DNA from: Anaerolineales bacterium UBA877
Lineage (GTDB): Bacteria > Chloroflexota > Anaerolineae > Anaerolineales > Villigracilaceae
Direction: 5' to 3'
Length of the DNA stretch: 64,000 nt
NCBI GenBank assembly: GCA_002294405.1
Contig: DBFP01000018.1
Location: forward strand, 3,203 to 67,202
Below, one piece after another: positions 44,365 through 53,312 of the stretch (within the stretch, counting starts at the first letter, position 1; every line of letters starts with the position of its first letter). The translations under genes and the position numbers were made by a program. Below the pieces are notes generated by a model. That model saw only the letters and a list, made by a program, of their open reading frames with translations, was not told the origin of the DNA and did no database searches.

Positions 44365-45981
44365 TTATGATTCTTTCTCAATATTCAATGTGTCCGTTCC
44401 TCCTTTCCAGATCACCTCCAGTGTGAAGGTTACATTCGAATGGATTTCGATTGTCGGTCGATCAGCTTGGGAACTCCGGGGGTTGCATTTCAAGTCCAAC
44501 ACTCCATTCGAACCAAATGGATAACGGTGTACCCCATGTTCTTCGATGAGCCTTACATGCCAGGTAAGGCGATTTAAAAGAGCATCCTGAGAAAGCCCAA
44601 ACACATCTTCCAACAGGACCGCGATCGGAGGCACACCTGTCCAACCAACATATCCGGGCCTGGAATGACCACCTGGCTTGATCACATCTGGAGCGTAATT
44701 CTCCCAGAGGGTGTGCTTGTCGTCATATTGAAGATCGGCGAGGTGAAAATACTCACGGAACTGGTCTGCGCCTAGCCAGGGAGTATCGTCTGATTCGAAA
44801 ACCCGAACGACATTATCAACATGGTTTTTTGCGATCTCATGGGCGAGTTCATCCTGCCCGCAGGCATCCAGCCCTTTCAGGGTCATATAATTCGTTGGAG
44901 CCCATACCCCACCGCACCAATAATTCCCCATAGGACCGTAAGCCGGGTCGTCAGCAGAAAGAGCCGGTATGCGGTGCGCGCGTTTGAATTCGGCTGGGTT
45001 ATCCAGGTGCGCCACAAAACCATGGAGGCGGTCGGAGGGAACGCATCCGGCAAGTAACGCCCAGTAAGCCCCGATGTGCTTTATGGGTAACAATTCACCG
45101 TTAGAGCGTCGATCGCAGTAGAATTGGCTTGCCTCGTTCCAGAGATAGCGGTTTGAATAATCGGTCAACTGTTCGACCTCTTCGCCCAGGTCACTGATTT
45201 CAGCCTCTTTGCCAAGCAGAGTGGCGATCTGCAGCAGGACTTTCGCCGACAGGATCGCTTGGAAGGTTGCATCCACCCAGGTCAGATGCCCGTTGTCATA
45301 ATTGATATGTTCGCTGCTCCGCACTCGGGGCAGGTTATCCATCCCTGTTCCCCATCCCGTAGACCAATATGAACCATCCTGCCAGGAACGATATTTGCGC
45401 GTCCATTGATGATAGGCCACAAGGGGCGGAAAGACAGTTTCCAGCCGTTTCCTATCACCAGATTGCAGATAGTGGTTCCATTCAGCCCACGCCATTACAT
45501 TTGGCCCTGTGCTGGTAGGGTCAAATCGGTGATAGGTATCCTGCCCATCAACCTCCGATATTTCTCGGCAAATAAACCCATCCTTGTGCTGTTTCCGATA
45601 GAAAGTATCCAGTGTCCTTTGAAAATTAAAGGCGCGGCGCCCGTAGACTCCGAAACAAGTAATGAACGACGAATCCCACATGAACAAGTTGCCATTGAAG
45701 GCGGTATCGCAATAATTGGCGGCAAAATCATTTTTCTGAGTTGGTTGTTTCAGGTTGCTGAAAGCTAATTCCCACGCCCGCCAATAACAATCGCTGACTG
45801 CAGAGTGCGTAGTCCAGAATGGTTCCGGGAGGATCCCCCGGGCTTGTGTCAGGGATGGCAGATCGGAATAGTCTTGTGGGATGGAGATGAATTGATTCTC
45901 CGAAACCCAAGGATTTTCCACATGGGTATCATAACGCTCTGGATTTGGTTTTGGGACCAAATAGAGAGGAGAATCGTTCAT
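44365..45981 (-). CDS. GH63/GH37-like (alpha/alpha)6 glycosidase
   Basis: 538 residues. FMWDSSFITCFGVYGRR, WSTGWGTGMDNLPR and WCGGVWAPTNYMTLKGL, then YTYR-less C-terminal YAPDVIKPGGHSRPGYVGWTG-type segments (last part about 460-500), fit the (alpha/alpha)6 glycosidases of GH63/GH37. These include trehalase-like and mannosylglycerate hydrolase enzymes. The ATG overlaps the stop of the receiver-domain gene (ATGA) with AAGGAG upstream. No signal peptide is seen. Substrate not assignable. Confidence 0.8.
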   Translation of the reverse strand: MNDSPLYLVPKPNPERYDTHVENPWVSENQFISIPQDYSDLPSLTQARGILPEPFWTTHSAVSDCYWRAWELAFSNLKQPTQKNDFAANYCDTAFNGNLFMWDSSFITCFGVYGRRAFNFQRTLDTFYRKQHKDGFICREISEVDGQDTYHRFDPTSTGPNVMAWAEWNHYLQSGDRKRLETVFPPLVAYHQWTRKYRSWQDGSYWSTGWGTGMDNLPRVRSSEHINYDNGHLTWVDATFQAILSAKVLLQIATLLGKEAEISDLGEEVEQLTDYSNRYLWNEASQFYCDRRSNGELLPIKHIGAYWALLAGCVPSDRLHGFVAHLDNPAEFKRAHRIPALSADDPAYGPMGNYWCGGVWAPTNYMTLKGLDACGQDELAHEIAKNHVDNVVRVFESDDTPWLGADQFREYFHLADLQYDDKHTLWENYAPDVIKPGGHSRPGYVGWTGVPPIAVLLEDVFGLSQDALLNRLTWHVRLIEEHGVHRYPFGSNGVLDLKCNPRSSQADRPTIEIHSNVTFTLEVIWKGGTDTLNIEKES

Positions 45982-46367
45982 GAGGTTCTCCTTAATATGT
46001 CCTGCTCATGAATTATTTCTAGGGTTGTTTCCCGTAAAGTACCAGGAAGGACTGGCTTGGTCATATATTTTGTGACTTCCGAAGAAGGTCGCGTATAATT
46101 GCTGTCTCGTGTGCTGCAGACGATTACCGGAACAGACCGCTCGGGGTAAGTTGTGCAAATCAAATGAATCAGCCCCCATCCTTTTCCGGAATGTATTTCT
46201 GGTTCAATCACGATTGCCCGGATATCCTGGTTCTCCATCACTTCCAAAACGCCTTCCAATTGGGTAAATGCATAAACATTGAAGGATTTACACAACTCAC
46301 GTTGATAGAGTTCCAAGGTAATATCATCATTTTCAATCAGGATAATGGCGGGGATTAGTGTTTTCAA
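45978..46367 (-). CDS. Single-domain receiver protein, Asp replaced by Glu
   Basis: 129 residues, a lone response-regulator receiver. The N-terminus IILIENDDI keeps an acidic pair, the conserved Lys is in KYMTKPVLPG, but the phospho-acceptor segment reads AIVIEPEIHSG, with Glu where Asp is expected. It may be a constitutive (phosphomimic) or protein-binding pseudo-receiver. The start is a TTG at 46367; no other in-frame start gives a full domain. As first gene after the shared promoter element and coupled to a glycosidase it is well placed to sense or gate the operon. Confidence 0.75.
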   Translation of the reverse strand: MKTLIPAIILIENDDITLELYQRELCKSFNVYAFTQLEGVLEVMENQDIRAIVIEPEIHSGKGWGLIHLICTTYPERSVPVIVCSTRDSNYTRPSSEVTKYMTKPVLPGTLRETTLEIIHEQDILRRTS

Positions 46368-46415
46368 GGCATGCCGGACACTAAACTAGATTTTGAGACG
46401 CAAAATCACCACTTC

Positions 46416-46470
46416 AGAATAGCATAAGACTGTTTGAAATTCTTGGAGAGAATTATGCTAAATCAGGATT
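46416..46470 (-). promoter_or_regulatory. Shared promoter-region element, copy 1
   Basis: On the plus strand: AGAATAGCATA (46416-46426), 14 variable bases, TCTTGGAGAGAATTAT (46441-46456), then 14 partly conserved bases ending GGATT. It aligns without gaps to 51815-51869. On the minus strand TATGCTATTCT looks like a -10 region about 49 bases from the gene start, and the 16-base identical block sits at -35, where an activator would bind. Confidence 0.65.
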
Positions 46471-46661
46471 CTGTTGTTGCATGAGTTTGGTTGAGCGGTG
46501 ACGCCGGAATCCCTCTGCAGAAATTTATCCGGTAATAAACCAGTGCCAGCGAAGTCTCATAACGTTTGCTGTTCACATTTTGCACCCGCTTCCTGCTCTT
46601 AATAACTTCAGATCGAACCAAATGCCTGTGCTTCCTGGAATGCATCCGGTTATCATTAATA

Positions 46662-47954
46662 TCAAATCGTAAAAAATTCTTCCATGGCGATTTGACTCCA
46701 GCGAACAGCATTTTCAGGCTTGTTTGCGAGCGTGTGATTGTCCTTCATGATGATTTCAACATGACAATTGTTTGCCTTTGTAATTTTAAGTACCTCCCCA
46801 ATGCTCTTTCGAATGAAATCCTCATCGATCGGCGAAACTGCAAGCAACCCGGGATGAGGCTTAAGGGAGTAAATATATTTATCCTGGAGTTTTTCCGCCA
46901 TATCCCTCACGTCAGCCCAGGGGGATACAGAAACTCTTCTCAGGTTTGGAATCTTTTTGATGATATCCCATCTATTATTCAGTGGTTCACAGCAACCATA
47001 ACAATTGAGGCCGAATCGCGAGAGGAGCGGGAGTTGATAAGGAAAAACAAATTCAGCGAACATGCTTGGCGATATCCCTGAGGTCTCCTGGCTTTCTGCG
47101 AATCCCCACATATCCATGGTTCGTACATGCCCGCTGTCAGAATCCTTCTGAGGCAACTGCCGGGTCCAGCCGAATCCACCTGATCCAACCGGTGTATTAT
47201 CGCAATTCAAACTCAGAAGGCCATTTTGCTCAAGATAATCAAGCTCACACAGCGTGCTGTCTCGTAAAAATGCCATGAGCTTATGCAGTCCCTCGGGGTT
47301 ATCATACATGTCCAGCATCATCTGTTCAAGACCGCGCAGCTTGCCAAGCGTCAATGTCAGTCCAAATGACCACCACCAAATCCCTTTTTGCCTGACCTTC
47401 AGCAGGTCTTTGAAGGTATCTTCTGCCTGATCAAGTAACTCCCTGCCTTTGTCGAAATCCACGGTAATTAGCGGGGTATGCAACTTTTCCATTTCCTGAT
47501 AATTCTTAATTGGAGCTTGCCAAATATAAGATCCTTTGTTCTGTCCGCCGATGGTTGTCTCGCTCAAGCCCCAGTCACTTTCTGCAGCAAAGTAAGGAAT
47601 GTTGAAATAAGGTTCGATTACTTTATCGTCTTTCATGCTATCCCCCCAGAATATTTCCTTCCGAAGGTACTTTTCCCATCTCCGGGCTAAATCACCGTTA
47701 CATTTCAGGCTGTCAGCGGGAATTATTTCGTCCCAGCCTCCTTCTGGGTCACAGAATACAAGGGGGCGGGTGGGGATTAGATCATTGTGTGCATACCAGA
47801 GTTCTTTTTTTTCGTTCTCAATGGGACGCTCGGACAGTTCCAGGACTTTTGATGCAAGCGATCGCAGGATTCCCCTATCTATTTTACTGATTACGGAGTC
47901 GGTAAACGGCGCTATTGTCGTACCTTCCGCTCCGGTCAATAGATCAAAAATCAT
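46662..47954 (-). CDS. URO-D superfamily protein, YGCCE type (b)
   Basis: 430 residues, a paralogue of the protein at 20684-21928: NCYGCCEPLNNRWDIIKKIP, NLRRVSVSPWADVRDM and HVEIIMKDNHTL match it closely. It belongs to the uroporphyrinogen decarboxylase-like superfamily but has YGCC in place of HxC. It is the last gene of the operon that begins with the GH51 enzyme, after transaldolase and another URO-D protein, 41 bases behind the latter. A role in corrinoid-linked methyl transfer is inferred from the paralogue next to the corrinoid gene. Confidence 0.83.
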   Translation of the reverse strand: MIFDLLTGAEGTTIAPFTDSVISKIDRGILRSLASKVLELSERPIENEKKELWYAHNDLIPTRPLVFCDPEGGWDEIIPADSLKCNGDLARRWEKYLRKEIFWGDSMKDDKVIEPYFNIPYFAAESDWGLSETTIGGQNKGSYIWQAPIKNYQEMEKLHTPLITVDFDKGRELLDQAEDTFKDLLKVRQKGIWWWSFGLTLTLGKLRGLEQMMLDMYDNPEGLHKLMAFLRDSTLCELDYLEQNGLLSLNCDNTPVGSGGFGWTRQLPQKDSDSGHVRTMDMWGFAESQETSGISPSMFAEFVFPYQLPLLSRFGLNCYGCCEPLNNRWDIIKKIPNLRRVSVSPWADVRDMAEKLQDKYIYSLKPHPGLLAVSPIDEDFIRKSIGEVLKITKANNCHVEIIMKDNHTLANKPENAVRWSQIAMEEFFTI

Positions 47955-47995
47955 AAGGTTTGCCTTTTTACCTCACTAATCCCTTTAAAAATGGG

Positions 47996-49036
47996 CTATA
48001 CAAACAAGGCGCGATGTTTTGTTCCGTACTGAACAGCCTCGTTCAGGAACGCTTCAATGTTCTCCAATGGTGTCCCTGAAACAATGCCATTGCCTGCAGC
48101 GATACACATGCCGCCCTCGGCACGATCAAAAACATCGATCAGGTTGCGCACTTCTGCCCGCACGCCGGCTGGATCAGCTTCCTGCAGCACATGCTGCACG
48201 TCCACCCCGGCGAGAAAGGTCAATGAATCTCCAAATTCCCGTGCAACTTTGACCTCATCCATCGTTCCCTTTTGAACGGGATGAAAGACACTTATCCCCG
48301 CATCAACCAGGTCGCCGAGCACTATTGAATTATTCCCACAGGAATGCAACCACCAATGCATATTGTTTTCATGCAGGAAGTTTCCGACACGCACGTAGTA
48401 AGGCTTGAGCAGTTCCCGGAACATTTCAAGAGACATAAATAGATGTTTCTGGTGTCCCAGATCGTCGCTCGTCCAGTAGCCATCGGGATGTAATTCCCTT
48501 ATCGCGCGGCGCAGGTAGCCCAAATATAAACCGCAGAGCGCTTCGTTCAATCGATGTATTTCAACCGGATGAAGACAATAATCCATGAAGAGAGTCCGCA
48601 TGCCCCGAATCTCCCACGGGCGTTCGAAAAATAGGCGCCAACAGGCATACAGGACGTAGCGTCCATCCCGGTGGGCTTGTTCCGCCTGTCTTTTCAAATC
48701 CTCAAAGCGGGAATCCTTTTCTGGATCAGGCATATGTGCAATGAATTCATCCAACTGGTCCCAGCTCTCAAGTACGCAGCGGGCATCGTGAGCTCCATAA
48801 TCCTTGATCTTCCAGGGTAAATTCCAGGTTGAATAATTTGAGAGGTCCATCCATAAAAAGGCTGCATCCTCGGGATAATGCTCGAGAGCCAGCAGCCTTT
48901 TTCCATGCTGTTCCTGTAACCCTTCGCCCCACCAGCGCGCCTGTACCAACGGGATTCGGATTGGCTTGCGGCGTTCAATAGCCTTGATCACTTCCTCACG
49001 TGGCAAAGGGAGATAGAGATCGTCCAGGTAGGACAT
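47996..49036 (-). CDS. URO-D superfamily protein, HSCG type (b)
   Basis: 346 residues. WWLHSCGNNSIVLGDLVDAG is the HxC-type motif of zinc-dependent methyltransferases of the superfamily, and AAGNGIVSGTPLENIEAFL is the conserved C-terminal loop. It differs from the HSCG protein at 22592 in length and N-terminus. It lies between transaldolase and the YGCC-type gene. No corrinoid gene is in this operon, so it would have to share the one at 21925-22566. Confidence 0.85.
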   Translation of the reverse strand: MSYLDDLYLPLPREEVIKAIERRKPIRIPLVQARWWGEGLQEQHGKRLLALEHYPEDAAFLWMDLSNYSTWNLPWKIKDYGAHDARCVLESWDQLDEFIAHMPDPEKDSRFEDLKRQAEQAHRDGRYVLYACWRLFFERPWEIRGMRTLFMDYCLHPVEIHRLNEALCGLYLGYLRRAIRELHPDGYWTSDDLGHQKHLFMSLEMFRELLKPYYVRVGNFLHENNMHWWLHSCGNNSIVLGDLVDAGISVFHPVQKGTMDEVKVAREFGDSLTFLAGVDVQHVLQEADPAGVRAEVRNLIDVFDRAEGGMCIAAGNGIVSGTPLENIEAFLNEAVQYGTKHRALFV

Positions 49037-49143
49037 CAGGTTATTGCATTCCCATCATGCAGGCAAGTCCCATCATTCCACCGGAGACCCGTTCCTTAAT
49101 GATTGGCAAATCCCTGCAAACTTCGAATTCTAACTGGCATATT

Positions 49144-50205
49144 TTAGGAAACCGATAATTTCATTCGCTGGTCATTGATCAGATCTAAAACCCGCTTCCA
49201 GCTTTTAATAAAAGAGTTGCGAAACAGGCGCACCGGACCGAAATCCTCAAACTCTTCAATTGCGAGCCCATCCTCCTCGTAGCCGCGTTTGAAATCGGGT
49301 AATTTCTCGATTAATTCATCGATCACCTTTTGCGGGACCGGGTTAAATAAGCGATAGACCACGGGAGGGTCCTGTTCGATGAGCCGATCAGCCGTCCCTT
49401 CCCAGTTAATGGTGCAACATACCTTTCCTCCCACCATTTCCGTGAAATGGTGAAGGCCGCGGGCACCACCGGCCACAAATATCCCTGGATAGTGGCGATC
49501 CTCCATAATTTTATATAGTTTGCGCGCAACTGCCAAACCGGCTTGCCAAAGCACATCCGGGGGGATGTCGATATTATCTTTTCTGACAACCTCCTGGAGG
49601 TAATCGTCATATATTCCTGCAATGTGAGAAATGTATAAAACCGGCGCCTGCCCATATTTGCGGCTTGCTTCCTGATAAGTCTCGCAGAGGACCACTGCTT
49701 GATGAATTCCAAATATCTCGGTGGCATTCAGTGGCACACCTTTGCCAACAAGATATTGCATCGCCTGCAAGCCCGATTGAGTGGTTGGGATTTTGCAGCA
49801 AATGTTCGGTGAAAGTTTCCTGTTTTCCAAAGCTTCACGGATGATGACATCGGGGTCTTCTTCGTGGAGTGGATCCCCCTGGATCGAGACAAAGCCTTTT
49901 CTTTCGGAGCCTCGTTGATATACCGGCAGGAATTTTTCGCAAATTGGTTTGACCAGGCGGCGCTGATACTCTGCAATCACATCCTGCGCCTGGTTCACAG
50001 CGCGGATTGTTTCATCCATAACTTTCAATGCATAAGATCCCTCGGTAGGATGGTCGACCATTTTTTGTGAAAAGGAGGGATTATTCGTGCACCCGGTCGC
50101 GCCTTGCCCGATCGCCAGGTCGGCTTGCTCACGGGTGGGATTGTTGATCCAAAACTCGGTTGGCGTTTGGTGGGCCAAGCGCAAGAAGTAACTTTCAGCT
50201 TTCAT
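49144..50205 (-). CDS. Transaldolase-family protein
   Basis: 353 residues. The Schiff-base Lys is in ICCKIPTTQSGLQAM, with TEFWINNPTREQADLAIGQG ATG-type N-terminal segment and PLNATEIFGIHQAV following. The N- and C-terminal parts are longer than in the minimal transaldolase, so the exact reaction may differ; transaldolase or fructose-6-phosphate aldolase-like chemistry is expected. It fits arabinose breakdown together with GH51 (44 bases upstream). Confidence 0.8.
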   Translation of the reverse strand: MKAESYFLRLAHQTPTEFWINNPTREQADLAIGQGATGCTNNPSFSQKMVDHPTEGSYALKVMDETIRAVNQAQDVIAEYQRRLVKPICEKFLPVYQRGSERKGFVSIQGDPLHEEDPDVIIREALENRKLSPNICCKIPTTQSGLQAMQYLVGKGVPLNATEIFGIHQAVVLCETYQEASRKYGQAPVLYISHIAGIYDDYLQEVVRKDNIDIPPDVLWQAGLAVARKLYKIMEDRHYPGIFVAGGARGLHHFTEMVGGKVCCTINWEGTADRLIEQDPPVVYRLFNPVPQKVIDELIEKLPDFKRGYEEDGLAIEEFEDFGPVRLFRNSFIKSWKRVLDLINDQRMKLSVS

Positions 50206-50248
50206 TTACTGATTCTCCACGAGGTTTGTGACGATAATGGTTAGTGCA

Positions 50249-51754
50249 CTAAGTTTTATCGTCTATACAGAGGGAAATAGCAGCGATGCTGAGCGAAGGT
50301 AATTGGATGGTCGCTTTTTGGTCAGTTAATTTGATTTTGCCAAGTTTCCGGTTGTGAACTAAACCTGGTTCATCGAATGTATTGCGTGCTGACGCTGAAG
50401 GTCCGGTGACCAGTTCCGCCGATAGGACAGATTTCAATGTTATCTTTTCAGGAGCTAATTCGACAATCGCTGGTTCAGCGGTGCTGCGATTAATCAGGAA
50501 AGTGTGCAGAACACCTTTGCCAAGAATGGCACTGGCATCGATGGTGTGAACATAGCCATAATTCTTACTCTCGTACCCGGGACCACTAACAACGGTTTGT
50601 AATGCGTTGCCTTGGCGTCTTTGCGCATAAAGCTTCAGCGGATAAAAAATTGACTGAAGGAGAACCTGGTCTCCGCGAGTAAGGATGGGGGCAATGACAT
50701 TCACAATCTGCGCAAGGTTGGCTATTTTTACGACGTCTGCGTGACGAATGAAACAGTTCAGAAAACCCGCAACAATCAATGCGTCTTCCAGGTTATATTC
50801 TTCTTCAACCAGGTGCTGGGCAAATTTACCGTGACCGTTGACACTTTCAGCATTTTGGGTCCGATACCAGACATTCCATTCGTCAAAAGCCAGGTAATAC
50901 CGTTTCTTGCTGCGCGTTTTGGCTTGAACATAACGACAAAGTCCATCCATCACTTCAATTTGTTGGTCAATGGAATTAGTTACCGCCAGGTAGTCGGCAG
51001 TGTCCCCGTTTAAATTGCCAACATATCGATGCAGGCTAATATAATCAGCATAATCGCCCATATATTCGAGCACTGTTCGATCCCATTCCATATATGTTGG
51101 CAGGCCAATTTCTGCGGAGCCGCAAACAACCAGTTCAATGGAAGGGTCGGTATCTTTCATCAGCTTGGCAGCTTGTTGAGCACGGATCGCATACTGGTCT
51201 GCAGGCACATGCCCTTGCTGCCATGGCCCATCCATTTCGTTCCCCAACCCCCATAGTTTTACACCATAGGGTTCCACCGAGCCATTTTCTGCCCGCAGGT
51301 TTGAAAATTTTGTTCCGACAGGTTTGTTGCAGTATTCCACCCAGTTGCTGGCTTCTTCTGGAGTCCCCGTCCCCAGGTTTACCGTAATCATCGGGGTCCA
51401 ATTCATTTTTCGAGCCAGTTGAATAAACTCATCAGACCCAAACTTGTTGGGTTCAATGCTCAGCGATGCCAATTCCTTCGTTACCGGACGGGAGGAAAGT
51501 GGTCCAACCCCATCCAGCCAATGATAACCAGAGGCGAAATTACCACCCGGATAACGCATCGCCGAAAATGCCAGGTCTTTCAGACCGCGTAAAACATCCT
51601 TCCGAAAGCCTTGTAGATCTGCTTGTTTGGAATTTGGGTCATAAACACCTTCGTACACTGCACGCCCGATGTGCTCCAAGAACCCGCCGAAGATCCTGGG
51701 ATCAACTGGAGCGATCTGAAAATCACGATCCAAAATAACGATTGTGCGGTCCAT
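50249..51754 (-). CDS. GH51 alpha-L-arabinofuranosidase
   Basis: 501 residues, normal for bacterial GH51. The acid/base Glu is in WGLGNEMDGPWQQGH, the nucleophile Glu in YLAFDEWNVWYR. The N-terminus ITVNLGTGTPEEASNWVEYC and HIGRAVYEGVYDPNS are family motifs. It releases L-arabinose from arabinoxylan-type oligosaccharides inside the cell; there is no signal peptide. It heads the operon with transaldolase and two URO-D proteins. Confidence 0.95.
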   Translation of the reverse strand: MDRTIVILDRDFQIAPVDPRIFGGFLEHIGRAVYEGVYDPNSKQADLQGFRKDVLRGLKDLAFSAMRYPGGNFASGYHWLDGVGPLSSRPVTKELASLSIEPNKFGSDEFIQLARKMNWTPMITVNLGTGTPEEASNWVEYCNKPVGTKFSNLRAENGSVEPYGVKLWGLGNEMDGPWQQGHVPADQYAIRAQQAAKLMKDTDPSIELVVCGSAEIGLPTYMEWDRTVLEYMGDYADYISLHRYVGNLNGDTADYLAVTNSIDQQIEVMDGLCRYVQAKTRSKKRYYLAFDEWNVWYRTQNAESVNGHGKFAQHLVEEEYNLEDALIVAGFLNCFIRHADVVKIANLAQIVNVIAPILTRGDQVLLQSIFYPLKLYAQRRQGNALQTVVSGPGYESKNYGYVHTIDASAILGKGVLHTFLINRSTAEPAIVELAPEKITLKSVLSAELVTGPSASARNTFDEPGLVHNRKLGKIKLTDQKATIQLPSLSIAAISLCIDDKT

Positions 51755-51814
51755 TATTTCCGGTTCCTTTACATAAAATCATATGTGAAGATGCAGTCGT
51801 ATCCGCTATTTTCA

Positions 51815-51869
51815 AGAGTAGCATACAATGACGTGCAGGTCTTGGAGAGAATTATCTTATATCTGGATT
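51815..51869 (-). promoter_or_regulatory. Shared promoter-region element, copy 2
   Basis: Plus strand AGAGTAGCATA (51815-51825), 14 variable bases, TCTTGGAGAGAATTAT (51840-51855), then CTTATATCTGGATT. It matches 46416-46470 gap-free, with 16/16 identity in the central block and 10/11 in the -10-like block, and lies about 60 bases from the GH51 start. Confidence 0.65.
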
Positions 51870-52206
51870 TTATTGTCTGAAATCAATTGGGGAAAACCGG
51901 AATGTTGACCTCTTTGATCTGGATCTTTCGGCTTTAGAATCACGGCGTGCCAAAGAATGGAGAGGTTTTTAGATGCTGGGCTTCAACCAGCAGGAGAGTG
52001 AAACGTTCTATTGAGGTGTCCGGGATTGGTCTAGACTTCAATACGCCGGGCTGGGGGTTGTTTTCGAGCAAGTCGTCTTCAAGATTTGGATTGTAACAGA
52101 TTCATACCATGGAAGGGGAGAGCAGCGCAGTATGCGGCTATAGATTATCGTCATTTGGACATTTCCTGATTTGTGTTGTATTGCATTGAAATGATAAAAT
52201 GCATTC
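51870..52206. other. Intergenic region between divergent genes
   Basis: Holds no supported gene. A minus-strand 100-codon frame at 52038-52340 overlaps the Nif3-like gene and has no motif. The region carries the promoter of the Nif3-like gene at its right end. Confidence 0.5.
52171..52200 (+). promoter_or_regulatory. Promoter of Nif3-like gene, leaderless
   Basis: TTGTGT (52171-52176) and TAAAAT (52195-52200) are 18 bases apart, and the -10 ends 6 bases before the ATG at 52207. No Shine-Dalgarno fits in between, so transcription probably begins at the start codon. The -10 to ATG distance is the same as for the AsnC-type gene. Confidence 0.5.
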
Positions 52207-52995
52207 ATGAAAGTCAACGATATTCTTGAGCATTTCTTGTCACGTGCTGACTGGGTGGATCGTGAGACGACCGTAGACCGGGTTATTGTGGGGGATGCCG
52301 GGATTGAAGTCGGAAGTTGCCTGGTTACCTGGATGCCCACTTTTAAGGTGCTTCGTCAAATGGTCGAACAGGGAATGCAGCTTCTGGTCTGTCATGAGCC
52401 AACATTTTGGAATCATTTGGACAAGCACCCGGTAAATGATGCCGGGATCCAGGAGAAACTAAAATTCGTTCAAGATCATGACCTCGTGATCCTTCGTAAC
52501 CACGACTGTTGGGACCGCTGGCCTGAAGTAGGCATTCCATGGGCTTGGGCGGGTTTTCTGGGGTTGGGGAGTAAACCGGTGATCATCGGCGCGGATGGAT
52601 ACCAGCACCGCTACGACATCGATCCCATGCCTCTGGAAACCTTTGCCCACCTTGTAGCTAAGAAATGTGCAAGCTTCAGGGAACCGCTGGTGCAGGTTAC
52701 GGGTGACAGTTCCCATATTGTTTCCCGGATTGGCATCGGGACTGGATGTGGTTGTGACATCCCCACGTTTCAACAGATGGATTGTGACTGCTCGATCGTT
52801 TGTGATGATGGCTCGCTCTACTGGGCGGAAATTCAACGTGCTGAAGACTTAAGACATCCCGTCATTCGAGTGAATCACGGAACCTCAGAAGAGCCTGGGA
52901 TGTTGACATTGACGGAGTATATGAATACTCATCTCGAAAGTTTTCACGCTGAGTTCATACCACACACTTGCACCTACCGCCTGGTGGGAAATTAA
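52207..52995 (+). CDS. Nif3-like dinuclear metal protein
   Basis: 262 residues of the Nif3/YqfO (DUF34) family, a conserved fold with two metal ions and no settled function. Likely metal ligands: LLVCHEPTFWNH (His), NHDCWDRWP (Asp/His), and the C-terminal VNHGTSEEPGM with His and Glu. It stands alone, divergent from the GH51 operon and convergent to the GH36-like gene. The family hydrolyses unknown small molecules or delivers metal; no role is assigned here. Confidence 0.82.
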   Translation: MKVNDILEHFLSRADWVDRETTVDRVIVGDAGIEVGSCLVTWMPTFKVLRQMVEQGMQLLVCHEPTFWNHLDKHPVNDAGIQEKLKFVQDHDLVILRNHDCWDRWPEVGIPWAWAGFLGLGSKPVIIGADGYQHRYDIDPMPLETFAHLVAKKCASFREPLVQVTGDSSHIVSRIGIGTGCGCDIPTFQQMDCDCSIVCDDGSLYWAEIQRAEDLRHPVIRVNHGTSEEPGMLTLTEYMNTHLESFHAEFIPHTCTYRLVGN

Positions 52996-53312
52996 TTATT
53001 GGAATCAGATCCACCCTGTAAATAAATCGATTGTTTATTCCCCCTCATAACAAATTGCGGGTAAAAGATCGTCCCAGCGCCAGACCCACGTAGTTAGATC
53101 ATCCTGACCTGCGAGTTTTATTGACCTGTTTGATTTGGCTTGCAGGCTTTATCCTAAACCATGATCAACTAGCCTCATTGTGAGGTTCATCGTCTGTGGA
53201 ATAAAGTTCAAAGCGATGGACTGTCCCATACCACATGATGCAGTATGATCCAGGGCGGGTTGCTCAGGAAGAAATAAGAAATGTAAATCCAAACCAACGT
53301 GATTGAAATGGA
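52996..53312. other. Convergent intergenic region
   Basis: 317 bases between two convergent genes. I see no RNA gene, repeat-family copy or ORF in it; only short inverted repeats such as CCTCATTGTGAGG. Confidence 0.5.

Noticed and set aside
46463..46711. 82-codon minus-strand frame
   Set aside because: Overlaps the end of the URO-D gene and has no motif or neighbour support.
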